A stretch of 50,302 nucleotides of DNA from Myxococcales bacterium (GTDB taxonomy: Bacteria; Myxococcota_A; UBA796; GCA-2862545). Below, one piece after another: positions 17,088-25,258 of this stretch. Position numbers and translations under genes: made by a program. Within the stretch, counting starts at the first letter, position 1; each line of letters begins with the position of its first letter. The notes below the pieces were generated by a model. The model was given only the letters and a program-made list of their open reading frames with translations, searched no databases and was not told where the DNA came from. The DNA is taken from assembly GCA_019634415.1 (NCBI GenBank), contig JAHQVJ010000052.1, positions 1-50,302 on the forward strand, written 5' to 3'.

Positions 17088-18401
17088 ATGGCGTCGAGTT
17101 CCGACCGGACCGAGTGGCTGATCGTGATGGCGGCCGTGCTGTGGCATCTCTTTGCGGTGTTCTCGCCGCCGCAGCAAGCGGTCCCGCCGGACACCGCGGG
17201 GCGCGACTACGCGTCGTACCACTACGCTGCCCAGGTGGCGCTGGACGGTGGCAACCCCTACGACAAAGCGCAGCTCGATGCTCGCGCTCGGCAAGACGGC
17301 ACGCGCAGCCAGGTGCACCCGTTCTTCTATCCGCCGCCGTTCCTCCTCGTGGCGGCGCCGATCGCGTTCAGCTCCTTGTCGTGGGCCTTCGACGTGTGGT
17401 TCTTGCTCAACGAGCTGTGCCTGCTGGCCGCGTGTCTGATCTTGGCTCGGTGGTGGGCGCCGCTGGGGCGGTCCGTGGGCCCGCTGCTGGCCGTGCTGGT
17501 GGCACTGCAGTACGGCGTGGCCTACGGCGCCGAGCTGGGTCAGGCGAACGCGCTGGTGTTGCTGGCGGTGATCGCGGGGCTCGCCCTGGCGACGCGGCGT
17601 CGGCCCGAGGCGGGGGCGGCAGCAGAGGTGGCTGGCGGCGCGCTGTTGGGGTTGGCCTGCATGCTCAAGATGAGTCCGGCCCTGGTGGTGGCCTGGCTCC
17701 TGTTGCGGCGTCGGTTCGTGGCGGTGGCCGCGGCGGTGGGCACGGCCTTGGTGTTGACGGTGCTGTCGCTCGGGGTCGTGGGTGTCGCCGAGCAGTGGGC
17801 CTTCTACTCGGACGTGCTGCCGGGGCTCGGAGCGGGGGACTACAACGGGCTGCGCATCAAGATCGGCATGTTCGGCAACCACTCGGTGCCCAACCTGGCC
17901 CAGCAGCTGCTCCCGGGTGCCTCCGAGCACGCCCTGTCCACGGGGGCTCGCATGGTGTCGGCGGGCGTGTTGGTGACGGTGCTCGGAGGCCTCACCTATC
18001 TGTTCGAGCGCCCCACCTCCGATCCCACGCGGATCGCCGCACAGGCATCGGCGGTGCTCTTGGTGATGTTGCTGGTGCCGGCCTACACCTACGAGCACCA
18101 CCTGATCTTCGCGCTGCCTGCCATGGTGCTCGCAGCGGTGGCGCTGGATCGCGGCTGGCTAGGAATGGTCTGGGCGATCCCGCTGGGGCTGGCGGTGGCG
18201 GTGCTGCTGTTTCCGCTACCTCACCTGCGCGCGCTGTCGCAGCAGCTGCTGGCGCCTTCGGTTCCCGCCGCGGCCTGGGTGGTGCAAGAGCTGAAGTTCG
18301 CGGGCCTGCTCACGCTGCTGGTGGCCATGGCGCGGCTGGGCACCACCACGGTGCAGACGTCGGGGCTTCCGCCGCTGGCTCCGCCACCGCGTCCCGTCTG
18401 A
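17088..18401 (+). CDS. GT87-like (DUF2029) polyprenyl-phosphate mannosyltransferase
   Basis: The 437-residue protein is mostly membrane helices. The first outer loop carries DTAGRDYASYHYAAQVALDGGNPYD, resembling the Asp-containing loop of GT87 (PimE-like alpha-1,2-mannosyltransferases), followed by HPFFYPPPFLL. Other family features are YGAELGQANALV and MLKMSPALVVAWLLLRRR. It probably adds a sugar, often mannose, from a polyprenyl phosphate to an envelope glycan; the acceptor is unknown. ATG 17088 starts just before the first helix; the open frame continues upstream, but that part overlaps the divergent gene and has no membrane character. No strong ribosome binding site is visible. Confidence 0.8.
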   Translation: MASSSDRTEWLIVMAAVLWHLFAVFSPPQQAVPPDTAGRDYASYHYAAQVALDGGNPYDKAQLDARARQDGTRSQVHPFFYPPPFLLVAAPIAFSSLSWAFDVWFLLNELCLLAACLILARWWAPLGRSVGPLLAVLVALQYGVAYGAELGQANALVLLAVIAGLALATRRRPEAGAAAEVAGGALLGLACMLKMSPALVVAWLLLRRRFVAVAAAVGTALVLTVLSLGVVGVAEQWAFYSDVLPGLGAGDYNGLRIKIGMFGNHSVPNLAQQLLPGASEHALSTGARMVSAGVLVTVLGGLTYLFERPTSDPTRIAAQASAVLLVMLLVPAYTYEHHLIFALPAMVLAAVALDRGWLGMVWAIPLGLAVAVLLFPLPHLRALSQQLLAPSVPAAAWVVQELKFAGLLTLLVAMARLGTTTVQTSGLPPLAPPPRPV

Positions 18402-18407
18402 CACGAC

Positions 18408-18429
18408 GAGGAGGGGGCTTCGTCTCCTC
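18408..18429. terminator. Hairpin between convergent genes, possible bidirectional terminator
   Basis: GAGGAG and CTCCTC pair around a ten-base loop between the stop codon of the GT87 gene and that of the NfeD-like gene, and the right arm reaches the latter's stop codon. No T-run follows on either strand, so termination is uncertain. Confidence 0.25.
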
Positions 18430-18910
18430 AGCGGCGAGACGACTTCGTGGGATCGAGGCTGACGACTGCGGCGACTCCGTCCTCGATGAAGGCGACCAGC
18501 ACACGCGCACCACGCTCGATCCGGCCTCCGTCGTCGCTCCGTGCAGGAAGCTCCACCCGATCCGCCAGGGTGTGGATCACCACTCGTCCGCGACCCGCGC
18601 CCACGGGAAGCATGACGGTTCCCTCGGATCCGACGAATCGGCCCAAGCCGATCTCCGCCGACGCCTCGTGGAACAGCGGGTTGATCACACAGGAGAGCAC
18701 ACCGGCTCCGCCCAGGGCGATCGCCAGGGGCAGGGGTACAGCGAGCTGCAACAGGGTCAGCGGCGCCCCGATGAACCCGAACAACGCCAGGAAGATCGTC
18801 CAGAACCGGAGCCGATTGGCTGCCACGTCCGGCTGGCTCGTCGGGGCCAGAAGCGAAGTTCCAGCCACAGCTGTCGCCAGCCCGAGACTCGCGATGAAAA
18901 GCCCGAGCAC
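18428..18910 (-). CDS. NfeD-like membrane protein with OB-fold domain
   Basis: The 160-residue protein has two to three membrane helices (about residues 1-90) and a C-terminal OB-fold-like beta domain with GSEGTVMLPVGAGRGRVVI and the ending GARVLVAFIEDGVAAVV, which resembles the NfeD family that partners with stomatin/flotillin proteins or membrane proteases. No stomatin gene is present here. GTG 18910 was chosen because GAGAGG lies six bases before it and the signal-anchor helix starts at once; GTG 18916 and ATG 18976 are alternatives. The gene follows the large kinase-ATPase gene by 111 bases on the same strand. Confidence 0.65.
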   Translation of the reverse strand: MLGLFIASLGLATAVAGTSLLAPTSQPDVAANRLRFWTIFLALFGFIGAPLTLLQLAVPLPLAIALGGAGVLSCVINPLFHEASAEIGLGRFVGSEGTVMLPVGAGRGRVVIHTLADRVELPARSDDGGRIERGARVLVAFIEDGVAAVVSLDPTKSSRR

Positions 18911-19021
18911 GCCCACCCTCTCTGTTTGAAGCGTAGCTGCTTTCTCCGCAACTCGCTGATTCCCACATCGGACCATTCGGGCCGGATCCTTAGCCCGCGA
19001 TCGCGATTCGTCAGAGAATCG

Positions 19022-22000
19022 TCAGGTGTTCGCACACACGAGAAAGCGGGCGAACAACGAAGGATTTTTCACGCCGGCTCGCGCGAGGCTCTCGCTTCCT
19101 TCGTCACGGCCGCGCACGGCATCGATCGCACGGGCGTCGAGGGTGAAGCCCAGCTCGTCGAGGGCCTGAGTGGCGGCCTGCAGCTCCGGGGTGGGGTCGC
19201 CCCCTCGAGCGGCGACGGCTCCGGCGCGGATCAGCGTGGCCCACGGCCCAGTCCAGGGGCGGCTGGCCTCGTCGAGGCGGGAGGCCGCTGCAGAGGCGCC
19301 CCGGAGATCGCCAGCGTGCAGGCACACGATGCCCCGAACTCGCCACGTCAGGCTCCGGATCCAAGCGTCGGGCACGTCGGGGATGTTCGTCGCGAGCGCG
19401 ATGGCCTCGGGTCCTGGCGTCAGCACGCCAGTGAGCCACGCCCGCGCGATGCCGATCCATGCCGCCTGGCGTGTGGAGGGCTCCCAGCCGTCCACGGCGA
19501 CCGCGGTCTCGAGCTGCGTGAGGGCCGCCTCGGGATCGGTGGCGGCCTGGGCCAGCACCAGATCCCCTGCCGCCAGCTCCACGGCTCCCACTCGGTCCTC
19601 GGCCTGCAGCGCTCGCTTCAGGAGCGGCCCGATCTCGGCCTGCACCTGCAGCGGCTCGCCGCGCCACAGCTGGGCGCGCAGCGCGGTGGCGCGCACCTGC
19701 AGCCGCAGCCAGCCGCCGGCAGAGGCCGTGCGTCGCAGCAGCACCTCCGCCCCTCGGGACGCCTCGACGGCGGCCTGGAGCTGCCCCGTCTGCAGGGCCA
19801 CCGTGGCCACGGCGGTGGCGACGAACGCCTCGGCCACCTCGTCGCCCAGCGGTTGCACGCGCTCGCGCAGTGCCTCGAGGGCGGCCACGGCGTCGGCGGG
19901 ATCGCCATCGGCGGCCATCGCGGACACGTGGCCCGCGAGCGCCCGCACGGCGCGCTCCGCCTCGCCCACCTCGAGGGCGGCCTCCACGTGGATGGGGCGC
20001 ATCGCGTTGGCGCGCGCCGGATCCGTGACCCGGAGCACGTCGGCGGCGGTCCAGGTGGCATCCACCCGCGTGAGCTGGTCGACGTCCACCTCGAGGGCGC
20101 TGCGTGCCTCGAAGTCGAGCTCGGAGGAGCCCGCCCACCAGCGACGCCAGGCGGCCACGCCCCCCGCCAGGAATGCGGAGGGCACGCTGGGGCAGCCGCT
20201 GGCCTCCAGCACCTCGTCGAGCAGCGGAAGGCCCTCCGCCGCCGCTCCGCAGGTCAGCAGGGCCTCGGCGGCTCGTAGCTTCAGGCGCATCTGTCGATCG
20301 TGATCGAAGGCGCCGGCGGCGCGTCGGTACCAGGTGGCGGCCTCGCGACCCTCGCCCAGCAGGAGCAGGACCTCGCCCAGGTGACCCTGCATCGAGGAGC
20401 GCTCTCGCTCCGACCAGCCGTCGTGGGCCAGCGCCTGGCGGAGGAGCCAGGTGGCTTCGTCCCAGGCGCGGCTCTCCAGGGCCTCGCTGGCGGCCGACCA
20501 GGCCAGCATCGCGGCTTGCTCGGTGGCGCCCGCACCCGCCCAGTGCCGCACGAGGGCGCGCACGTCCGAGTGCCCCGCCAGCTCCAGGGCTCGAGCGAGG
20601 TCTCGGTGCCGCTCCCGTCGCGTGGCCTCGGACAGGCGACCCTGGACGTAGTCCGACACACCGCGCAGCGTGACCTCCAGATCCCCGGACTCCAAGGGGG
20701 TGATCAGGTCGTGGGCGCGGAGCACCAGGATGGCCGGATCGGGATCCTGAAGCTGGCTGGCGGCCATGGCCACCGAGCGGTCCAGCGGCGACTCGGCCAC
20801 CACGAGGAGCTCGAGCAGGCGTCGTGGCTCGTCGGGCAGCCCCTCGATGGCGCTGGCCACGAGCTGTGTGAGCTGCCCCGACAGCTCCGCGCGGCGCCCC
20901 TCGGCCACCATGGCCTCGCGCACCCGCTGGTGCAGCGTTCCCACCACCCCCTTCGACGCCTTGGCGACGCTCTGGGCCACGGGATCGTCGGGCCCGAGTC
21001 CGAGCATCTCGGCGGCGAGCTGGCAGGCCTGGCCCTCCGTGAGCGGCGGGATCGGAAGCTGGGTGAAAGGCACCCCGGCTTCCTCCAGTAGCGGCGACAG
21101 CCACCCCACGAAGCCGTTGGGTGGCTCGGTGGGGTAGGTGATCATCAGCAGGACGGGAAGCCCGGCCTCCGTGGCGGCACGCAGCACGCGCATGAGCGCG
21201 TCTGCCGAGTCGGTGTCGGCGTGCTGCACGTCGTCGATGGCCAGCAGCAGAGGCTTGCGCGCTGCCAGGGTGAGCAGCACGGTGCGGAGCTCCGACAGCG
21301 CCTTGACGCGCAGCGTGTCGGCGGGCGCCTCGGTGGCGGCGAGGATCTCCAGCGCGTCCACGCGGCTGAAGGTGGGGAACTGCGCGGTGAGGTGCGACAG
21401 GTCCTCGGTGTCGAGGATGCGGAGCAGGTCGTAGTCTGCGCGCCGCAGCACTCGGGTGAGGTTGTCCACCAGGCCGTCGATGGCCCGCAAGGGCACGCTC
21501 TCCCACTCGTAGCAGCGCGTCTTCAGGGTGGCGGCGCCCATGCGGCGGATCTGCTTGACGAGCTCCCGCAGCAGGCGGGTGCGGCCGATGCCGGGGGGGC
21601 CGTGCATGCCGAGGACGGCTGGGCGCGCCTCGTCGACGGTGGTGCGCCACACGTCGAGGGCGGTCTCGAGCTGGGCGTCGCGGTCGCGGAAGGCCGGATC
21701 GAGCACGGGCGTGCGGCCCGAGGGGCCGGGCTGCACGCGTCGGTAGCGCAGCTGCGCGAGGATCTCGCTGCCCTGTGGGCGCTTCATGGGGTTGCGGTGG
21801 AGCAGCGCCATGCACAGGGCATTCAGGTCGTCGGGCACGCCCGGCACGAGGTCCGCGGGAGCAGGTGGATCGAGCTGCTGCTTATTGGTGAGGATCTCGT
21901 AGACGTGGCCGCCGTAGGGCCAGATCCCCACCAGCGACTCGTACAGCATCACCCCCACGGCGTACCAATCGCTCGCCTCGTGCAGCGGTCGACCCATCGC

Positions 22001-22726
22001 CTGCTCGGGGCTCATGTAGGCTGCCGAGCCGGCGATCTGCTGGTGCAGGGTGCCGCCGGTGTAGTCCTGATCGATCTCGGCCACGAGCCCGAAGTCGAGG
22101 ACCACCACCCGACCGGCATCGGTGACGAGCACGTTGGACGGCTTCAGGTCGCGATGGATGCGTCCTGCGGCGTGCAGCGCCGCCACCCCCTCCACGAGCT
22201 GGCGGAGGGTGGACCGTAGGCGCAGTAGATCGGGGAGGTCGCCAGGAGGATCGGACTGGAACAAGGGGGTTCGGTTCTCCTCCGTGGCGGCGGTGCCGGC
22301 GGGGGCCGAGGAGGAGAAGGCGAGGGGCTCGGCAGACAGGTCGCTCGAGGTCCGCCACGTGGACCAGCCACGCTCGAGGGATGCCTGGCCCGCGGCTTCC
22401 CCGCGAGACCACGACAGGAAGTCCACCCCCTCCACGAGCTCCATCGTGACGAACCACCCGTCGTCGCTGCGGATCAGCTCGTAGAAGCGAACCAGGTTGG
22501 GATGGTCCACGTGGGACAGGGCGCGGAACTCTTGCTTGAGGCGGTAGAGGCTGGGCCCGTCGAGGTGTCGCAGGGTCTTCAACGCGACCACGCCGCCATG
22601 GTGCCGGTCGCGCACCTTGTAGACGACGCAGGTGGAGCCCTCGCCGAGGGATTCGAGGGGCTCGAAGCGCGACGTGCCCGCGAACGGTGGGATCTGTCCG
22701 ATCCCGGATGGCGGCACCGAGCTCAC
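19022..22726 (-). CDS. Ser/Thr kinase fused to AAA/STAND-type ATPase and TPR-like repeats
   Basis: The 1234-residue product begins with an intact kinase domain: GEGSTCVV, Lys50 in VALKTL, HRDLKPSNV (191-199), DFG (211-213). A low-complexity insertion of about 60 residues (105-165) sits between the hinge and the catalytic loop. Next is an AAA_16/STAND-like ATPase (about 345-620) with the Walker A form GPPGIGRT (376-383) and the Walker B LLLAIDDVQ. The remaining 600 residues are Ala-rich helical pairs of TPR type. Kinases of this build are frequent in Myxococcota and act as signal-scaffold proteins. The Walker A lysine is arginine, so nucleotide binding may be altered. GTG 22726 has only a weak ribosome binding site. 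A TACAAT -10 lies about 37 bases upstream. Confidence 0.88.
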   Translation of the reverse strand: MSSVPPSGIGQIPPFAGTSRFEPLESLGEGSTCVVYKVRDRHHGGVVALKTLRHLDGPSLYRLKQEFRALSHVDHPNLVRFYELIRSDDGWFVTMELVEGVDFLSWSRGEAAGQASLERGWSTWRTSSDLSAEPLAFSSSAPAGTAATEENRTPLFQSDPPGDLPDLLRLRSTLRQLVEGVAALHAAGRIHRDLKPSNVLVTDAGRVVVLDFGLVAEIDQDYTGGTLHQQIAGSAAYMSPEQAMGRPLHEASDWYAVGVMLYESLVGIWPYGGHVYEILTNKQQLDPPAPADLVPGVPDDLNALCMALLHRNPMKRPQGSEILAQLRYRRVQPGPSGRTPVLDPAFRDRDAQLETALDVWRTTVDEARPAVLGMHGPPGIGRTRLLRELVKQIRRMGAATLKTRCYEWESVPLRAIDGLVDNLTRVLRRADYDLLRILDTEDLSHLTAQFPTFSRVDALEILAATEAPADTLRVKALSELRTVLLTLAARKPLLLAIDDVQHADTDSADALMRVLRAATEAGLPVLLMITYPTEPPNGFVGWLSPLLEEAGVPFTQLPIPPLTEGQACQLAAEMLGLGPDDPVAQSVAKASKGVVGTLHQRVREAMVAEGRRAELSGQLTQLVASAIEGLPDEPRRLLELLVVAESPLDRSVAMAASQLQDPDPAILVLRAHDLITPLESGDLEVTLRGVSDYVQGRLSEATRRERHRDLARALELAGHSDVRALVRHWAGAGATEQAAMLAWSAASEALESRAWDEATWLLRQALAHDGWSERERSSMQGHLGEVLLLLGEGREAATWYRRAAGAFDHDRQMRLKLRAAEALLTCGAAAEGLPLLDEVLEASGCPSVPSAFLAGGVAAWRRWWAGSSELDFEARSALEVDVDQLTRVDATWTAADVLRVTDPARANAMRPIHVEAALEVGEAERAVRALAGHVSAMAADGDPADAVAALEALRERVQPLGDEVAEAFVATAVATVALQTGQLQAAVEASRGAEVLLRRTASAGGWLRLQVRATALRAQLWRGEPLQVQAEIGPLLKRALQAEDRVGAVELAAGDLVLAQAATDPEAALTQLETAVAVDGWEPSTRQAAWIGIARAWLTGVLTPGPEAIALATNIPDVPDAWIRSLTWRVRGIVCLHAGDLRGASAAASRLDEASRPWTGPWATLIRAGAVAARGGDPTPELQAATQALDELGFTLDARAIDAVRGRDEGSESLARAGVKNPSLFARFLVCANT

Positions 22727-22762
22727 AGAGGATCACCGGCTTCGGACGAGGGGGGACACCCC

Positions 22763-22791
22763 ATTGTAGCTTCGATCCTGGGTTTGGACAC
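22763..22791 (-). promoter_or_regulatory. Promoter candidate for the kinase-ATPase gene
   Basis: On the minus strand TACAAT (22768-22763, five of six consensus bases) is preceded after 17 bases by GTGTCC (22791-22786), a poor -35. Transcription would start near 22756, some 30 bases before the GTG start. Confidence 0.4.
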
Positions 22792-22869
22792 GACCAGGCG
22801 CTGACCACCCCCCAAGGTCCGCTCAGGTCACGGGTTGGCCGTGCGGCTCCGTGGTCGCTGGACGTGCGC

Positions 22870-22898
22870 TCGACAACGGCCGCCAGTCCGTGTAGAAC
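22870..22898 (+). promoter_or_regulatory. Sigma-70-type promoter for the small lipoprotein gene
   Basis: TCGACA (five of six -35 bases) and TAGAAC (four of six -10 bases) are separated by exactly 17 bases. Transcription would start near 22905, just before the ribosome binding site GGGAGGAGG and ATG 22922. This is the best conventional promoter I found in the window. Confidence 0.55.
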
Positions 22899-22921
22899 GG
22901 CATCCGCTGGGAGGAGGTCCA

Positions 22922-23155
22922 ATGACTCGCAATCTCGCCCCGTTGCTGGTGATGGCCTTCGTGGCCGCTGGCTGTGGCGGCCCGCCGCTGTGTGGCGTGG
23001 ATGGCAACGGCGACGAGCTGCCCATCTGCGTGGAGCCCGACACCAACATCGAGTACTGCCCGCAGGATCACTGGGCAGCGGAGAACGGCTGCAGCTGCGC
23101 CTGCGACGACAACGGCCAGATCGTGTGCAACGACGGCTGCGGAGAGGCTACGTAG
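22922..23155 (+). CDS. Small cysteine-rich lipoprotein
   Basis: This 77-residue product has a lipoprotein signal (basic Arg3, hydrophobic stretch, AAGC lipobox with Cys18). The mature part of about 60 residues is acidic and contains eight further cysteines (24, 36, 46, 57, 59, 61, 69, 73), enough for four disulfides, including a C-C-C cluster. This suggests a compact disulfide-stabilised domain at the outer face of the membrane. I do not recognise the family. GGAGGAGG lies just before ATG 22922 and a good promoter lies upstream. The DUF697 gene follows 21 bases downstream and is likely co-transcribed. Confidence 0.8.
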   Translation: MTRNLAPLLVMAFVAAGCGGPPLCGVDGNGDELPICVEPDTNIEYCPQDHWAAENGCSCACDDNGQIVCNDGCGEAT

Positions 23156-23176
23156 CTCCACCCGATTGGAGCATGG

Positions 23177-23770
23177 ATGACCTACGCAGAGGTCCTCGAG
23201 CGCATCATGCGCGGGGACTACGACGACGCGTCGGCCGAGGAGCGCAGCCAGGCCGTGCGCATGTCGATCCAGGCCTGCGCCGTGGCGTCGGCAGCGGTGA
23301 CGATCCAGCCTTTCCCCTTGGTCGACACGGCGCTGTTGGCACCGATCCAGATCGGGATGGTGCAGGCGATCGGACGGATCCACGGTCATCGACTGGACAC
23401 GAAGTCGGTGCTGGAGATCTTGTCGACGCTGGGCGCATCCATCGTGGCGCAGAACGCCATCATGGCGGCGGCGAAGTTCGTGCCCTTCCTGGGGTGGGTG
23501 GTCACGATCTCGATGGCCTACGCGCTGACCTGGGCGATCGGCGAGGTGAGCGACCACTACTTCTCGAGTGGGCGCGGAGCGACGTCGGAAGAGCTGCGGG
23601 AGCGCTTCAAGAGCGTGTACCGGGCGAAGCGCGAGGAGAAGCAGCGCGAGCACGGCAGCAACGACTCGCTGAAGTCACGGCTGCAGCAGCTCAAGGAGGC
23701 CTTCGAGGCGGGGCTCATCGACGAGGCTGAGTTCGACCGCAAGAAGCAGGATCTGCTCAGCGACTTCTGA
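23177..23770 (+). CDS. DUF697-like membrane protein with SHOCT tail
   Basis: The 197-residue protein has a short N-terminal helix, then a hydrophobic central part (about 35-125) with two glycine-rich membrane segments and the sequence PFPLVDTALLAPIQIGMV, which matches the DUF697 (YcjF-like) pattern. A charged linker leads to a C-terminal SHOCT-type motif (LKEAFEAGLIDEAEFDRKK). SHOCT modules are short oligomerisation or docking elements. DUF697 proteins often accompany dynamin-like or Era-like GTPases, none of which is encoded here. Function unknown. ATG 23177 is preceded by GGAG. The gene converges on the amidase with six bases between stop codons. Confidence 0.72.
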   Translation: MTYAEVLERIMRGDYDDASAEERSQAVRMSIQACAVASAAVTIQPFPLVDTALLAPIQIGMVQAIGRIHGHRLDTKSVLEILSTLGASIVAQNAIMAAAKFVPFLGWVVTISMAYALTWAIGEVSDHYFSSGRGATSEELRERFKSVYRAKREEKQREHGSNDSLKSRLQQLKEAFEAGLIDEAEFDRKKQDLLSDF

Positions 23771-23776
23771 GCGGCC

Positions 23777-25258
23777 TCAGGCGCTCACCTGGGGCGTCCA
23801 GGTCTTCCAGGCCTGAGCCTGCTCGAGCTGCGACGCCACCTGCAGCAGCCAGTCCTCCCGGCCCAGAGGGGCCGCGAGCTGCGCGCCGATGGGGAGCACG
23901 CCGTCGCTCATCAGCGCGGGCACGCTGATCGCGGGCTGGCCCGTCTGGTTGAACAGCTGGGTGTTCGGGGTGCGCTCCAGGTTGTCCTCGGCCAGGGTGT
24001 CGAGCAGCCGCTGCATCACCCCACGTGCCGGGAAGCGCCGGAGCAGGGACAGTCCCAGTCGCTGCCCGCGCGACAGGGCCAGCTCGCCGATGCGCACGGG
24101 AGGCTGGGCCACCGTCGCCGTCAGCAGCAGGTCGTAGCGCTCGTGGAACGCGCCCAGCTGGCGACCTGCGGTCTGCACGGCGTCGCGTGCGTGCTGCAGC
24201 TGCACCCCCGTCATCGACCGGCCGATCTGAGCCAGCATCCAGGTGGACGCCTCGAACTTCGACGGGTGGGGGGTGCGCTTCGTGAGTGCGGCGAAGTCGT
24301 CGATCTCTGCGGCCACCCCCACGGCGATCTGGGTGAGGTAGGCGCGCACCAGCGCGTGTCGGTCGAACTGGGGCTTGGCCTCCTCCACCACGTGGCCCAG
24401 CGACGCCAGGGCCCTCGCGGTACGGGTGACAGCCGCCTCGCAGTCGCGGTGGAGCTCGTTTCCGAACAACGAGTCCGTGCAGTAGCCGATCCGCAGCTTG
24501 CCGGGGTTCGTGGACAGCAGGGGGGTGTAGGGGCCAGCCGGACCCGGTGCGGCGTAGGGATCTCCGGGCATGGGACCGGCGATGACGTCGAGGAACGCTG
24601 CCTGGTCGCGCACCGTCCGGGTGAGCACGCCCCACTGCACGTAGCCGCCCCAGTCCTCGCCGCGGTGGGGCCCGAGGGGGATCCGGCCGCGCGTGGCCTT
24701 GAGCCCCACGAGCCCGCAGTGGCTCGCCGGGATCCGCAGCGAGCCCCCTCCGTCTCCACCATGGCCGGCGGGAATGGCGCCGCTCGCCACCAGCGCCGCC
24801 GAGCCGCCCGACGAGCCGCCCGTGGAGTGATCGGGGCTCCAGGGGTTGCGCGTGGGCCCGCGCCACTCGGGCTCGGTGGTGCCCACGATGGCCAGCTCCG
24901 GCAGGTTCGTCTTCGCCAGGAACAGCAGCCCCGCGCGACGCAGTCGGGCGATGATCTCCGCGTCCTGATCGGGCACGAAGCCCTCGAGGAACCGACTGGA
25001 CGCCGTGAAGGGCACGTCGCGCACGAAGCCGTCGAAGTCCTTGAGCACCATGGGCACGCCCGCCAGGGGCCCCTCGGGAAGCGGCTCCTCCGCCCGCTCC
25101 GTGGCGCTGTCGTACATGCGGTACACCACCGCGTTCAGCGTGGGGTTGACCCGCTCGATGGCGCTGGCCGCCTCGCGCACGAGCTCCCTCGGGTGCACCT
25201 CCTTGCGCCGGACGCGCGCGGCGAGCTCGGTGGCGTCGACGGCGGTGTAGTCGTTCAC
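23777..25258 (-). CDS. Amidase signature family hydrolase
   Basis: The 493-residue protein is a full-length amidase-signature enzyme using a Ser-cisSer-Lys triad: Lys73 (PMVLKDF), Ser149 (TGGSSGGSAA) and nucleophile Ser173 (GGGSLRIPAS). The spacing of 24 between the serines is that of the family. Such enzymes hydrolyse amides to acid and ammonia or amine; this one resembles the broad-specificity group that includes 6-aminohexanoate-cyclic-dimer hydrolase, and not GatA, since no gatB or gatC is near. There is no signal peptide, so it is cytoplasmic. GTG 25258 overlaps the stop of the upstream nucleotidase gene (GTGA), so translation is probably coupled. A longer frame upstream lies inside the nucleotidase gene and is not expected to be translated. 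Confidence 0.9.
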   Translation of the reverse strand: MNDYTAVDATELAARVRRKEVHPRELVREAASAIERVNPTLNAVVYRMYDSATERAEEPLPEGPLAGVPMVLKDFDGFVRDVPFTASSRFLEGFVPDQDAEIIARLRRAGLLFLAKTNLPELAIVGTTEPEWRGPTRNPWSPDHSTGGSSGGSAALVASGAIPAGHGGDGGGSLRIPASHCGLVGLKATRGRIPLGPHRGEDWGGYVQWGVLTRTVRDQAAFLDVIAGPMPGDPYAAPGPAGPYTPLLSTNPGKLRIGYCTDSLFGNELHRDCEAAVTRTARALASLGHVVEEAKPQFDRHALVRAYLTQIAVGVAAEIDDFAALTKRTPHPSKFEASTWMLAQIGRSMTGVQLQHARDAVQTAGRQLGAFHERYDLLLTATVAQPPVRIGELALSRGQRLGLSLLRRFPARGVMQRLLDTLAEDNLERTPNTQLFNQTGQPAISVPALMSDGVLPIGAQLAAPLGREDWLLQVASQLEQAQAWKTWTPQVSA

